NCBI GenBank assembly: GCA_023394255.1
Contig: JAEXAZ010000167.1
Span: forward strand, 1 to 16,435
Origin: Bacillota bacterium
GTDB lineage: Bacteria; Bacillota; Clostridia; Oscillospirales; Ruminococcaceae
Direction of reading: 5' to 3'
DNA length: 16,435 bases
In this document: in pieces, positions 6,612 to 13,739 of the stretch
Layout: the number at the start of each line of letters is the position of its first letter
Numbering within the stretch: the stretch's first letter is position 1
Made by a program: the position numbers and the translations under genes
Notes under the pieces: generated by a model
Told to the model about the DNA's origin: nothing
The model's input: the letters and a program-made list of their open reading frames with translations, nothing else
Database searches by the model: none

Positions 6612-7775
6612 TTGCAGGCTTTTCAAAAATATTCCCTGCTCCTGTTATTTTCCGCGCTGCTTCTGGCAACTTCCGTTGCGGACATGTTTGCGAGCAGCCG
6701 CCAGTTCAGTGAAATGGAAAACCGCTACCTCTCGCAGCGACCAAAATTCAGCCTGTCGCAACTGTTTCGAAATGAATATACGCCCAAATACGAAGCCTAT
6801 ATCAACGACCAGTTTGTAGCGCGTGATGCCTGGATTACGCTGAAATCGGTCAGTGAATCCGCGCTCGGGAAGATCGAAAATAACGGCATCGTATACGGCG
6901 GCGCGCATCATATGTTCGAAGATTACAGGACGACTGATGAACGGCGTCTGGAACAGAATATCAACTTTATCAATGCGTATTTTGAGAAGTATCTGGGGCA
7001 GTCAAACTTTACGGCGGCAATTATTCCAAGCTCCTATGCGGTATTGGACAATCTTGTCCCGCGGGGGCTGCAAAATGTGGATCAGAATAAAAGGATTCAG
7101 GAAATCAATTCCCGCATTCCGAACGGCGTGGCGGTTTGGGACCTGTTCCCGGCCATGAAAGGGGCGGTGCAAAAGGCGGAGGCCGAAGGCATCCAAGACC
7201 CTGTCTATTACAGGACGGACCACCACTGGACAACCTTTGGGGCCTACAACGCCTACCGGAGTTTTGCACAATCCAAAGGACTGAAAGCGGTTGACTGGGA
7301 CAGCCTTTGGCCGCTGGGGCATCAGGTTCCCGATTTTTACGGCAGCTATTACAGCAAGTGCAAACTGTATTCCGCGGTTCCGGATACGATCACCTATTTT
7401 GATATCCCGTTTCAGTCTGTTGTAATCGACGGGGAAGAGAAGCCCGGCCTATACGATTCTTCGCTTTGGGACAAGCGGGACAAACACGCGGCTTTCCTTT
7501 GGGGCAACAACGGCGTTACGGTCATCAAATCCCAAAACAACTTGAATGCGCAAAAGGACAAAACCACCAGAATCCTGCTGATTAAGGACAGCTACGGGAA
7601 CAGCTTTGCGCCGTTCCTCACTTACAGCTATGATGAAGTTTATGTGGTTGATCTGCGCTCCATGACGGAGAAAATGAGCGATTTCATGGCTGCCCATTCG
7701 TTTGATGATGTGCTGCTTCTGTACAGCTTTATGAATTTTTCGAGTGATACCAATATCTCACTGCTTACGGAATAA
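6612..7775 (+). CDS. DHHW-family protein, AlgJ/AlgX-like SGNH acyltransferase candidate
   Basis: The 387-residue product starts with an uncleaved-looking hydrophobic anchor (about residues 8-25), so the rest should face outward. Next come the family stretch EMENRYLSQRPKFS and YEAYINDQFVARDAW. The name-giving YRTDHHWTTFGAYNAY has D203, H204, H205 and W206, and LLIKDSYGNSFAPF has S327. In AlgJ and AlgX, Asp and His of a D-x-H-W motif and a later Ser in a DS motif form the catalytic triad; D203, H205 and S327 are in matching order here. It probably transfers the acyl group delivered by the MBOAT protein onto an extracellular polymer. TTG 6612 is the best start, with AAGGAGG at 6595-6601 placed 10 bases upstream and overlapping the MBOAT stop codon. 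Enzyme activity is inferred, not shown. Confidence 0.88.
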   Translation: MQAFQKYSLLLLFSALLLATSVADMFASSRQFSEMENRYLSQRPKFSLSQLFRNEYTPKYEAYINDQFVARDAWITLKSVSESALGKIENNGIVYGGAHHMFEDYRTTDERRLEQNINFINAYFEKYLGQSNFTAAIIPSSYAVLDNLVPRGLQNVDQNKRIQEINSRIPNGVAVWDLFPAMKGAVQKAEAEGIQDPVYYRTDHHWTTFGAYNAYRSFAQSKGLKAVDWDSLWPLGHQVPDFYGSYYSKCKLYSAVPDTITYFDIPFQSVVIDGEEKPGLYDSSLWDKRDKHAAFLWGNNGVTVIKSQNNLNAQKDKTTRILLIKDSYGNSFAPFLTYSYDEVYVVDLRSMTEKMSDFMAAHSFDDVLLLYSFMNFSSDTNISLLTE

Positions 7776-7778
7776 ACG

Positions 7779-7818
7779 AAAAAGAATCCCGCCGGTTATT
7801 CGGCGGGATTCTTTTTTT
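7779..7818. terminator. Bidirectional terminator shared by convergent genes
   Basis: A 14-base-pair stem pairs AAAGAATCCCGCCG (7781-7794) with CGGCGGGATTCTTT (7801-7814) around a 6-base loop. A run of T follows on the plus strand to 7818, and five A residues at 7779-7783 give a U-run on the minus strand, so it can stop transcription both ways. The stop codon of the minus-strand gene lies in the loop, and one arm encodes that protein's last residues. Confidence 0.92.
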
Positions 7819-8995
7819 CCTGCTTGATATGGTTTTCTTCTTCATAAATAGATTCAAAATCCGTCATTTCCGCCTTCATGGGAATACGGATTTCCATCGT
7901 TTTTCCGTCGTCCTCCGTCACACTTTTACCGGAGGGGTTCTGATTTTCGGCCGGGGGTATTTTACCCCATTTTTTCCCGATCAGATTCGTCAGCAGCAAC
8001 AGCAGATAAACAATCGCAAACATGCCGAGGAAACTGAAAATGAAACGAAGATAAACTTTCATCCCGTCCGGCTCCGGTTCCACGTAATTGGGGTAGGAGT
8101 CAGGGGAAAGGTAGGGGGCAAGTCCGAATACATTGGTATAAAGGGCAATGACGGCGTACTCGGTAGCGTCTACGCCCGATTGGCCTCCGGCAGTTTCCGC
8201 AAACCCTCCATCCGTGTTCAGGTATCCGTCCAGGGCATCCAAAAGCGTATTCCCGTTCTTCACAAACCTGAAATCCTCTGTGGAAACGCCCATGGTGCTC
8301 AGTGCCGTCAATACTGCCGCGGTAGTGATACAGTCGGGATTGTCCGCAGGGAAAGAGCCGTCTGCGCTTTGCTGCCCTCCCAGCCAGTCCAGCGCCTTAT
8401 TGAGCGCGGAATCCACATAAGGGGTACTTTTGTAAGGGGACAAGGCCACCATTACCCTTGCCGTCGACAAAGCGTCGGGTTCGCGCCCGGTGGTGGGGGA
8501 AAAACCGCCTGTCCTGTGCTGTGAGGAAACAATATAGTCAACCAGGCTGGTAGGGCTGTTCCGCGCGGTTTCCGGTATGGACGCATGTGTGGCGTCATAA
8601 GCCATCAAAGCGCCGCAGGCGCTGTTGAGACCCGTTTCATAGGGGTCTTCATGGCTGGATAACAGCGCGATCAGATCTTTATTTTTATAATCCGCAGGAT
8701 TTTCGCCAACCTTAATGAGAGAAAGAATCGCCTGCTCCAACCGTTCGGCCGACGAAAAATCGGTCTGCATGGCGCTGTTCAGTTCCGCCGCAAGATTCCC
8801 GCTGGCATCCTCGCGGATCTGCCTTGCTCCCAGCGAATAAGCTGTAATGCTGTTCTGCCCGGCGGGACTGCGGTCAAGATATTGCCAGGTCTGTTCTGAA
8901 ACAGGAAACAGGACCTGCTGCTCATCGGCAAAAACGGCAGATGCGGCAGAAAAAAACAGCGAACAGGCGACTGCCGCTGCAGCAATGCGTTTCAA
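7796..8995 (-). CDS. Membrane-anchored alpha/alpha-toroid (prenyltransferase/squalene-oxidase repeat-like) protein
   Basis: The 399-residue product has a signal peptide (MKR, hydrophobic core, likely cut after VFA at 23), an extracellular helical domain at about 24-312, one membrane segment at about 316-340 and a charged cytosolic tail of 59 residues rich in Glu and Lys. The outer domain shows repeats typical of alpha/alpha toroids: QHRTGGF at 159-165, QQSADGSF at 208-215 and TDGGF at 261-265, each followed by a D-x3-TA-like helix start (ALSTARVMVAL, CITTAAVLTAL, ATEYAVIALY). No DxDDTA catalytic motif of squalene-type cyclases is present, so binding or scaffolding is more likely than cyclisation. 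TTG 8995 is taken as start, with GGAAAGGGG at 9007-9015 about 11 bases away. Its ligand and partner are unknown, and it stands alone between a terminator and a divergent promoter. Confidence 0.82.
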   Translation of the reverse strand: MKRIAAAAVACSLFFSAASAVFADEQQVLFPVSEQTWQYLDRSPAGQNSITAYSLGARQIREDASGNLAAELNSAMQTDFSSAERLEQAILSLIKVGENPADYKNKDLIALLSSHEDPYETGLNSACGALMAYDATHASIPETARNSPTSLVDYIVSSQHRTGGFSPTTGREPDALSTARVMVALSPYKSTPYVDSALNKALDWLGGQQSADGSFPADNPDCITTAAVLTALSTMGVSTEDFRFVKNGNTLLDALDGYLNTDGGFAETAGGQSGVDATEYAVIALYTNVFGLAPYLSPDSYPNYVEPEPDGMKVYLRFIFSFLGMFAIVYLLLLLTNLIGKKWGKIPPAENQNPSGKSVTEDDGKTMEIRIPMKAEMTDFESIYEEENHIKQEKKNPAE

Positions 8996-9026
8996 CTGGG
9001 ATGGCGCCCCTTTCCTTTCAAATAAT

Positions 9027-9054
9027 TTTACAGTAATTTATTATCCAGTATAAT
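9027..9054 (+). promoter_or_regulatory. Possible second plus-strand promoter overlapping the divergent one
   Basis: TTTACA (9027-9032) and a consensus TATAAT (9049-9054) are 16 bases apart on the plus strand. The -10 shares bases with the -10 of the opposing promoter at 9047-9052, so both could not be occupied at once. The match may be a chance result of the AT-rich sequence. Confidence 0.3.
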
Positions 9055-9075
9055 ACATTTTAAAAAATTTTTCAA
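9047..9075 (-). promoter_or_regulatory. Sigma-A promoter of the toroid-protein gene
   Basis: Read on the minus strand, TTGAAA (9070-9075) and TATACT (9047-9052) are exactly 17 bases apart, each matching 5 of 6 consensus positions. The region around the -35 is AT-rich, which may act as an UP element. The -10 lies about 50 bases before the TTG start. Confidence 0.75.
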
Positions 9076-9111
9076 CTGATGCCCGAAATACAAATTTGCC
9101 CAAAATAGTGT

Positions 9112-9140
9112 TTGAAAGATTGCCGCGGATACGGTATAAT
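9112..9140 (+). promoter_or_regulatory. Sigma-A promoter of the hprK-whiA operon
   Basis: TTGAAA (9112-9117) and a perfect TATAAT (9135-9140) are 17 bases apart. Transcription would begin near 9147, about 63 bases before the GTG start of hprK. It also shows that the in-frame ATG at 9096 cannot be the start on this transcript. Confidence 0.85.
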
Positions 9141-9150
9141 ATTTTTAATG

Positions 9151-9171
9151 CCGACAAGCAGGGCTTGCCGG
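9151..9171 (+). promoter_or_regulatory. Small hairpin in the hprK leader
   Basis: CCGACAAGC (9151-9159) pairs with GCTTGCCGG (9163-9171) around an AGG loop, with one A-C mismatch. It sits just after the predicted transcript start and 24 bases before the ribosome binding site at 9195-9202. A stabilising 5' end structure is the simplest reading; regulation is unproven. Confidence 0.35.
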
Positions 9172-9209
9172 CGGAATGTTTTGAAAACAGGACTAAGGAA
9201 GGTGCTCCC

Positions 9210-10166
9210 GTGGCTACAAAATTTATTGTCCCTTTGCAAAAAATCATCAAGGACTTCAATTTGGAGACTATTTATTTGCCTGAGGACGCGAACACAATAT
9301 CCATTTCCACACCGGAGGTGGATCGGCCCGGCCTTCAGTTAAACGGTTTTTTTGAATATTTTAATCCGCAGCGGTTTCAGATCCTTGGAAAAAGTGAATT
9401 CGCCTTTTTGGACCAGTTTAATGAGGATGAACGGTTTAAACGGGTTGACTGTTATTTTTCCCATAATCCCGCTGCGGTCGTGGTGACCCGGAGTCTGGAA
9501 GTCGCCCAGCGGATGGTGGATCTTGCGACGGTGCATAAGGTGCCTTTGCTGCGGACTGCCGACGGTTCCTCGGAGTTTATGGCCTCCCTGATTGCGGAGC
9601 TGGGCGTGGAACTCGCGCCCCGAATTACCCGGCACGGGGTACTGGTGGAAGTTTATGGCGAGGGGATTTTGCTGCTCGGTGAAAGCGGCGTCGGCAAAAG
9701 CGAGAGCGCAATCGAGCTTGTAAAGCGCGGGCACCGGCTGATTGCGGATGACGCGGTTGAAATCCGCAGGGTTTCCAATAAAACACTGGTCGGTTCCTCG
9801 CCGGAAAACATCCGCCATTTTATGGAACTGCGCGGTGTGGGCATCATCAATGCCCGCAGGCTTTTTGGTATCGGCGCTGTTAAAATGACCGAAAAGATCA
9901 ATATGATCGTACAGCTTGAGCAGTGGGATGCGTCCAAAGTGTATGACAGGATGGGAATGAACGAAGAATATACGGATGTGCTGGGCATTCAGGTGCCGTC
10001 CCTGACCATCCCGATCAAACCCGGCAGGAATCTGGCAATTATTATTGAAGTGGCAGCCATGAATAACCGCCAGAAGCGCATGGGCTACAATGCCGCGCAG
10101 GATCTGCTGGAGAAGCTCGGAATGGTGGAGCAGGATGGACCGGACACTTCCGACTGGAGCTTTTAA
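9210..10166 (+). CDS. hprK: HPr kinase/phosphorylase
   Basis: This bifunctional cytosolic enzyme phosphorylates HPr on Ser46 with ATP and removes the phosphate again, setting carbon catabolite repression in Gram-positive bacteria. The 318-residue product has the family's N-terminal MurF-like domain (about 1-130) and the kinase domain with H142 in RITRHG, the P-loop GESGVGKS at 157-164, the HRLIADDAVEI strand with D180-D181, and the HprK signature ELRGVGIINARRLFG at 206-220. Length is normal for the family. The GTG at 9210 is preferred because AAGGAAGG at 9195-9202 lies 7 bases upstream and the promoter at 9112-9140 falls inside the longer reading. It is the first gene of an operon; the HPr gene is not in this window. 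Confidence 0.97.
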   Translation: MATKFIVPLQKIIKDFNLETIYLPEDANTISISTPEVDRPGLQLNGFFEYFNPQRFQILGKSEFAFLDQFNEDERFKRVDCYFSHNPAAVVVTRSLEVAQRMVDLATVHKVPLLRTADGSSEFMASLIAELGVELAPRITRHGVLVEVYGEGILLLGESGVGKSESAIELVKRGHRLIADDAVEIRRVSNKTLVGSSPENIRHFMELRGVGIINARRLFGIGAVKMTEKINMIVQLEQWDASKVYDRMGMNEEYTDVLGIQVPSLTIPIKPGRNLAIIIEVAAMNNRQKRMGYNAAQDLLEKLGMVEQDGPDTSDWSF

Positions 10167-10196
10167 CAGGATCAAAAGAAAGGATTTTGGATTTTC

Positions 10197-10922
10197 ATGC
10201 AGATAATCGCGGAAACACACAGCCACACGGTCGCATGCAGCCATGCATACAGCACAATCTACGAAAACGTGCAGGCGGCGGCCAAAAAAGGGCTGAAATT
10301 TCTTTGTGTCACAGAACATGCCCCGAAAATGCTTGACGGGCCGCATGAATGGTTTTTTAATAACCTTCCGGCCACGATCCCCGATCTGCTTGACGGGGTC
10401 ATCGTTTTGAAAGGAGCGGAGGCGAACATCCTCGATTTTGACGGGTCTCTGGACCTGAACGGGCGGCAGCTGAAGAAGCTGGACTGGGTAATTGCCTCCT
10501 ATCACTCGCCCTGCTGTGCCCCTTCCGATACCGCTTCGCATACGGCCGGCTGGCTGGCGATTGCGGAAAATCCGGACGTGGATGTAATCGGCCATTGCGG
10601 CGATGAGCGCTTCCGGTTCGACTATGAAACGGTCATCAGGGCTTTTGCGGAGCATCAGAAAATTGTGGAGTTCAATGCGCATTCTTTTCATAGCAGGCCG
10701 GGTTCCCGGGAAAACTGCAGGCAGATCGCTTTGCTCTGCAAAGAATACGGCGTGCGCGCCGTATGCAGTTCAGACGCCCACTTTTTCACCGATATCGGAA
10801 ATGCCGGGGAAGCGCTGGAAATGCTCATGGAGATCGGTTATCCCGAGGAACTGATTCTGAATACGGATTATGACCGTTTTCTTGCGGTCGCCCGTGAAAA
10901 ATCCGGAAGACAGCTGGTATGA
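10197..10922 (+). CDS. PHP-domain metal-dependent phosphoesterase (YcdX-like)
   Basis: The 241-residue product has the layout of stand-alone PHP phosphatases, which hold a trinuclear metal site in a distorted TIM barrel. Visible ligand candidates are H8 and H10 in ETHSHT, H16, H41 in CVTEHAP, E75 in GAEANI, H103 in SYHSP, H133 in IGHCG, and D193 and H195 in SSDAHF. This full set suggests an active enzyme acting on a small phosphate ester. The substrate is unknown; some relatives act on histidinol phosphate, but there is no histidine gene here. It starts 30 bases after hprK, with an AAAGGA-type site about 12 bases upstream, and precedes the glucokinase gene by 30 bases, so it should share the hprK transcript. 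Confidence 0.88.
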   Translation: MQIIAETHSHTVACSHAYSTIYENVQAAAKKGLKFLCVTEHAPKMLDGPHEWFFNNLPATIPDLLDGVIVLKGAEANILDFDGSLDLNGRQLKKLDWVIASYHSPCCAPSDTASHTAGWLAIAENPDVDVIGHCGDERFRFDYETVIRAFAEHQKIVEFNAHSFHSRPGSRENCRQIALLCKEYGVRAVCSSDAHFFTDIGNAGEALEMLMEIGYPEELILNTDYDRFLAVAREKSGRQLV

Positions 10923-10952
10923 ACCAATTCAAAACAAAACGGGGTGTCATCA

Positions 10953-11912
10953 ATGAACTATTATGTGGGAATTGATTTGGGCGGAACAAACGTTGCGGTT
11001 GGCGTAGTGGACGAATCCTGCCGGATTGTCGGCAGGGCAGACACGAAAACCCGGGCATTTCACCCTGCGCAGGAAATTGCGGAAGACATGGTCTCCACTG
11101 CGATGCAGGCGGTTGCGGACGCCGGTATTTCACTGGACGACGTGCAGTGGGTCGGCGTGGGAACGCCCGGTACGGCGAATCCCCACACAGGAGTAGTGGG
11201 GCTGGCGGCAAACCTTGGGTTTCGCAATACGCCGCTGGGCGCGCTCGTTTCCGAACGGATTTCCAAACCGGTTTTTATTGAGAATGACGCGAACGCGGCG
11301 GCTTTTGGCGAACTGATGAACGGGGCCGCCAAAGGTCTGGACTCTGTAATCATGATTACGCTCGGCACCGGAGTGGGCGGCGGCATCATTATCGACGGGA
11401 AAATCTATTCCGGCTTTAACTATAAAGGAGCCGAACTTGGACATCTTGGAATGGTTTATAACGGCGTGCCCTGCACCTGCGGGAGGCGCGGCTGCATTGA
11501 ATCCTACTGCTCTGTCAGTGCGCTGATCCGCATGACCAGAGAGTCCATGCAGCTGAATGCGGGCTCGAAGATGTGGGAACTTGCGGAGCATAGCCTGGAT
11601 AAAGTGAGCGGCCGCACCTCATTTGACGCGATGCGGCAGGGCGACGCGCCTGCCGCCGAGGTGGTAAGGCAGTACGAGGAGTACATCGCCTACGCGGTTT
11701 CGGGGATTATCAACCTGTTCCAGCCGCAGGCGGTTGTCATCGGCGGGGGGATCAGCAAAGAGGGGGAAACCCTGTTCGGCCCTGTGCGTGAACGCACTTA
11801 TGCCCAGTGCTTCAACCACGAAGATCACAACTGCACGAAGATTTTGCAGGCAAAGCTTGGAAATGATGCGGGGATCATCGGGGCGGCCCTGCTGGGCAGA
11901 CAATATCACTGA
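10953..11912 (+). CDS. glcK: ROK-family glucokinase
   Basis: This cytosolic sugar kinase most likely phosphorylates glucose to glucose 6-phosphate with ATP. The 319-residue product begins with the phosphate-binding DLGGTNVAVGVVD at 8-20, has FIENDANAAAFGE with D112 as the catalytic base, and LGTGVGGGIIIDG at 137-149. The ROK zinc site is complete: H164 in ELGHLG with C174, C176 and C181 in CTCGRRGC. This arrangement fits GlcK-type enzymes, but ROK kinases for fructose, allose or N-acetylmannosamine share it, so sugar specificity is inferred. ATG 10953 is preferred, with GGGG at 10941-10944 about 8 bases upstream; an in-frame GTG at 10944 overlaps that site. It sits 20 bases before murB in the hprK operon. 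Confidence 0.9.
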   Translation: MNYYVGIDLGGTNVAVGVVDESCRIVGRADTKTRAFHPAQEIAEDMVSTAMQAVADAGISLDDVQWVGVGTPGTANPHTGVVGLAANLGFRNTPLGALVSERISKPVFIENDANAAAFGELMNGAAKGLDSVIMITLGTGVGGGIIIDGKIYSGFNYKGAELGHLGMVYNGVPCTCGRRGCIESYCSVSALIRMTRESMQLNAGSKMWELAEHSLDKVSGRTSFDAMRQGDAPAAEVVRQYEEYIAYAVSGIINLFQPQAVVIGGGISKEGETLFGPVRERTYAQCFNHEDHNCTKILQAKLGNDAGIIGAALLGRQYH

Positions 11913-11932
11913 GCGTTGATTTGGAGGAAATC

Positions 11933-12850
11933 ATGAACGAACTTCTGGAACTGCGGGATTTTTGCCGGCAGATTCACTGCACCTGCCTGGCAGATGAGCC
12001 TATGTCCGCGCACACGACGTTTAAAATTGGGGGGCCTGCCGATCTCTTTATCCGTCCGTGTGATTTCAAACAGGCGCGGCAGGTAATCCGCAGAGTAACA
12101 CAGCTTGGGCTCCCGCTGCGCTATATTGGAAAAGGTTCCGATCTGTTGATAAACGATTGTGGTATCCGCGGTGTGGTGCTTTCATTCGACGAGCTGTCCG
12201 CTGTCCCGTCCATCCGTGAAGAGGATGAAACCCTGATAGACTGTCCGGCCGGGGCCAGTCTGGCGGCACTCTGCAGGTTTGCGCAGAAACACGGACTGTC
12301 CGGTTTGGAGTTCGCCTACGGAATTCCGGGCAGCCTCGGCGGCGGGGTTTATATGAACGCGGGCGCTTACGGCGGCGAATTATGCGACGTCGTCGAAGAG
12401 GTTTCTTACCTGGACGGGAAGAGCTTTGAAGAGAGGAAGCGGAAAGCGGAAAACCTTGATTTTTGCTATCGTCACAGCTGGTTTTCCGATCACCCCGACT
12501 GTCTGATCACGGGGGCTGCAATCCGCCTGCAAAAGGGGGACCCTCGGCAAATCCATGAAAAAATGAATGAGTTTATGGAGCGGAGGAAAGCCAAACAGCC
12601 GTTGGAGTATCCGAGCGCCGGCAGTACCTTCAAGCGCCCGGAAGGCTCTTACGCGTCGGTTTTGATCGACCGGTGCGGCCTGAAAGGCCGCCGCGTCGGG
12701 GGAGCCATGGTCAGCGAGAAGCATGCCGGTTTTGTCATCAACTATGACCATGCGACCTGTCAGGATGTCCTGGAACTGATTCGGCAGGTTCAGCAGGAAG
12801 TATACGGGAAAACGGGATTCCAGCTGGAATGTGAAATCAAGCAGCTTTAA
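11933..12850 (+). CDS. murB: UDP-N-acetylenolpyruvoylglucosamine reductase
   Basis: MurB is a cytosolic FAD enzyme that uses NADPH to reduce UDP-GlcNAc-enolpyruvate to UDP-MurNAc, the second committed step of peptidoglycan precursor synthesis. The 305-residue product shows the FAD-binding TTFKIGGPADLF and GKGSDLLI (66-73), then GLEFAYGIPGSLGGGVYMNAG. YRHSWF carries R180, YPSAGSTFKRP carries S231 as the proton donor, and the final LECEI has E301 in the catalytic glutamate position. The short YRHSWF region and overall length fit the type II enzymes of Gram-positive bacteria. ATG 11933 follows GGAGGA at 11923-11928 with 4-base spacing; TTG 11921 is in frame but overlaps the site. It sits between glucokinase and rapZ. 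Confidence 0.97.
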   Translation: MNELLELRDFCRQIHCTCLADEPMSAHTTFKIGGPADLFIRPCDFKQARQVIRRVTQLGLPLRYIGKGSDLLINDCGIRGVVLSFDELSAVPSIREEDETLIDCPAGASLAALCRFAQKHGLSGLEFAYGIPGSLGGGVYMNAGAYGGELCDVVEEVSYLDGKSFEERKRKAENLDFCYRHSWFSDHPDCLITGAAIRLQKGDPRQIHEKMNEFMERRKAKQPLEYPSAGSTFKRPEGSYASVLIDRCGLKGRRVGGAMVSEKHAGFVINYDHATCQDVLELIRQVQQEVYGKTGFQLECEIKQL

Positions 12851-12870
12851 CAGCGAGAGGGGGAGTCGGC

Positions 12871-13737
12871 ATGGATTTTGTGTTGATTACCGGAATGTCC
12901 GGTTCAGGCAAATCGCGCGCGATCGCGGCCATGGAAGATATCGGCTACTACTGTGTGGATAACCTTCCGCCCAAAATGGTAAAGTCATTCGTCGATTTAT
13001 GTGCGCAGGCCGATGATAAGATCGACAGGGTGGCAATTGTAATCGATGCCCGCAGCAAGGAAATATTCGGGGACCTGTTTGACGGGCTGGAGGAATTTGT
13101 GGGGGTTGCCGGCGGCTTTCAGACGCTTTTTCTGGACTGCGACGACTCCATCCTGATTCAGCGCTACAAGGAAACCCGCAGAAAGCATCCCCTGATGGAT
13201 CAGGAGAATCCTACCGTGGAAGGCGCGATTTCGGAGGAACGCAGGCTCCTCTTAAAAATCCGGGACAATGCCGACTATATCATTGATACGACCTATTTGT
13301 CGGTGAGTCAGCTGCGCGAAAAAGTGGTCGATATTTTTTTGAACGATAAGAATCAGTCAATGCTGGTGAACTGCATGTCGTTTGGGTTTAAATATGGGCT
13401 GCCTAAAGAAGCGGATCTGGTGTTTGATGTCCGCTGCCTGCCGAACCCGTTTTATGTTCCGGAACTGAAAATGAAAACGGGGCTGGAGGAGCCCGTCCGG
13501 GAGTATGTGATGCAATGGAAGCAGACCCGGCAGCTGGTACCCAAACTGCTGGACCTGGTTGATTACCTGCTCCCGCTTTACCGGGACGAAGGGAAAACGC
13601 AGCTCACCATCGCAATCGGATGCACCGGAGGCAAACACCGCTCGGTAGTATTTGCCCAGCTTCTGGCGGATCATGTACGCGATCAGGGTATCCGCTGCAC
13701 GGTATCGCACAGGGATATTTCCAAGCATAAGGAGTAG
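12871..13737 (+). CDS. rapZ: RapZ/YvcJ nucleotide-binding protein
   Basis: The product is a 288-residue cytosolic ATP/GTP-binding protein. In E. coli RapZ guides RNase E to the small RNA GlmZ and so controls glucosamine-6-phosphate synthase; B. subtilis YvcJ is linked to competence. The P-loop GMSGSGKS is at 8-15, followed by the family stretch GYYCVDNLPP. A kinase-like fold runs through SILIQRYKETRRKHPL, and the C-terminal domain contains SFGFKYGLP, DVRCLPNP and the conserved GCTGGKHRS at 250-258. The start has AGGGGGAG a few bases upstream, and the gap from murB is 20 bases. Its last codons, AAG GAG, form the ribosome binding site of whiA, so the two are coupled. In this lineage the RNA-adapter role is not established. 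Confidence 0.96.
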   Translation: MDFVLITGMSGSGKSRAIAAMEDIGYYCVDNLPPKMVKSFVDLCAQADDKIDRVAIVIDARSKEIFGDLFDGLEEFVGVAGGFQTLFLDCDDSILIQRYKETRRKHPLMDQENPTVEGAISEERRLLLKIRDNADYIIDTTYLSVSQLREKVVDIFLNDKNQSMLVNCMSFGFKYGLPKEADLVFDVRCLPNPFYVPELKMKTGLEEPVREYVMQWKQTRQLVPKLLDLVDYLLPLYRDEGKTQLTIAIGCTGGKHRSVVFAQLLADHVRDQGIRCTVSHRDISKHKE

Positions 13738-13739
13738 CC

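Noticed and set aside
7829..8524. A 231-residue plus-strand frame inside the toroid gene
   Set aside because: The minus-strand gene has a signal peptide, repeats, a membrane helix, a promoter and a terminator, whereas this frame has no ribosome binding site or domain.
9096..9209. An upstream ATG start for hprK at 9096
   Set aside because: A near-consensus promoter lies at 9112-9140 inside this stretch, no ribosome binding site precedes the ATG, and the GTG at 9210 has a good one and gives the normal family length.
9339..10691. A 450-residue open frame on the minus strand
   Set aside because: It lies opposite hprK and the PHP gene, both of which have clear family motifs. Its translation is rich in His, Arg and Phe without domains, and it has no ribosome binding site.
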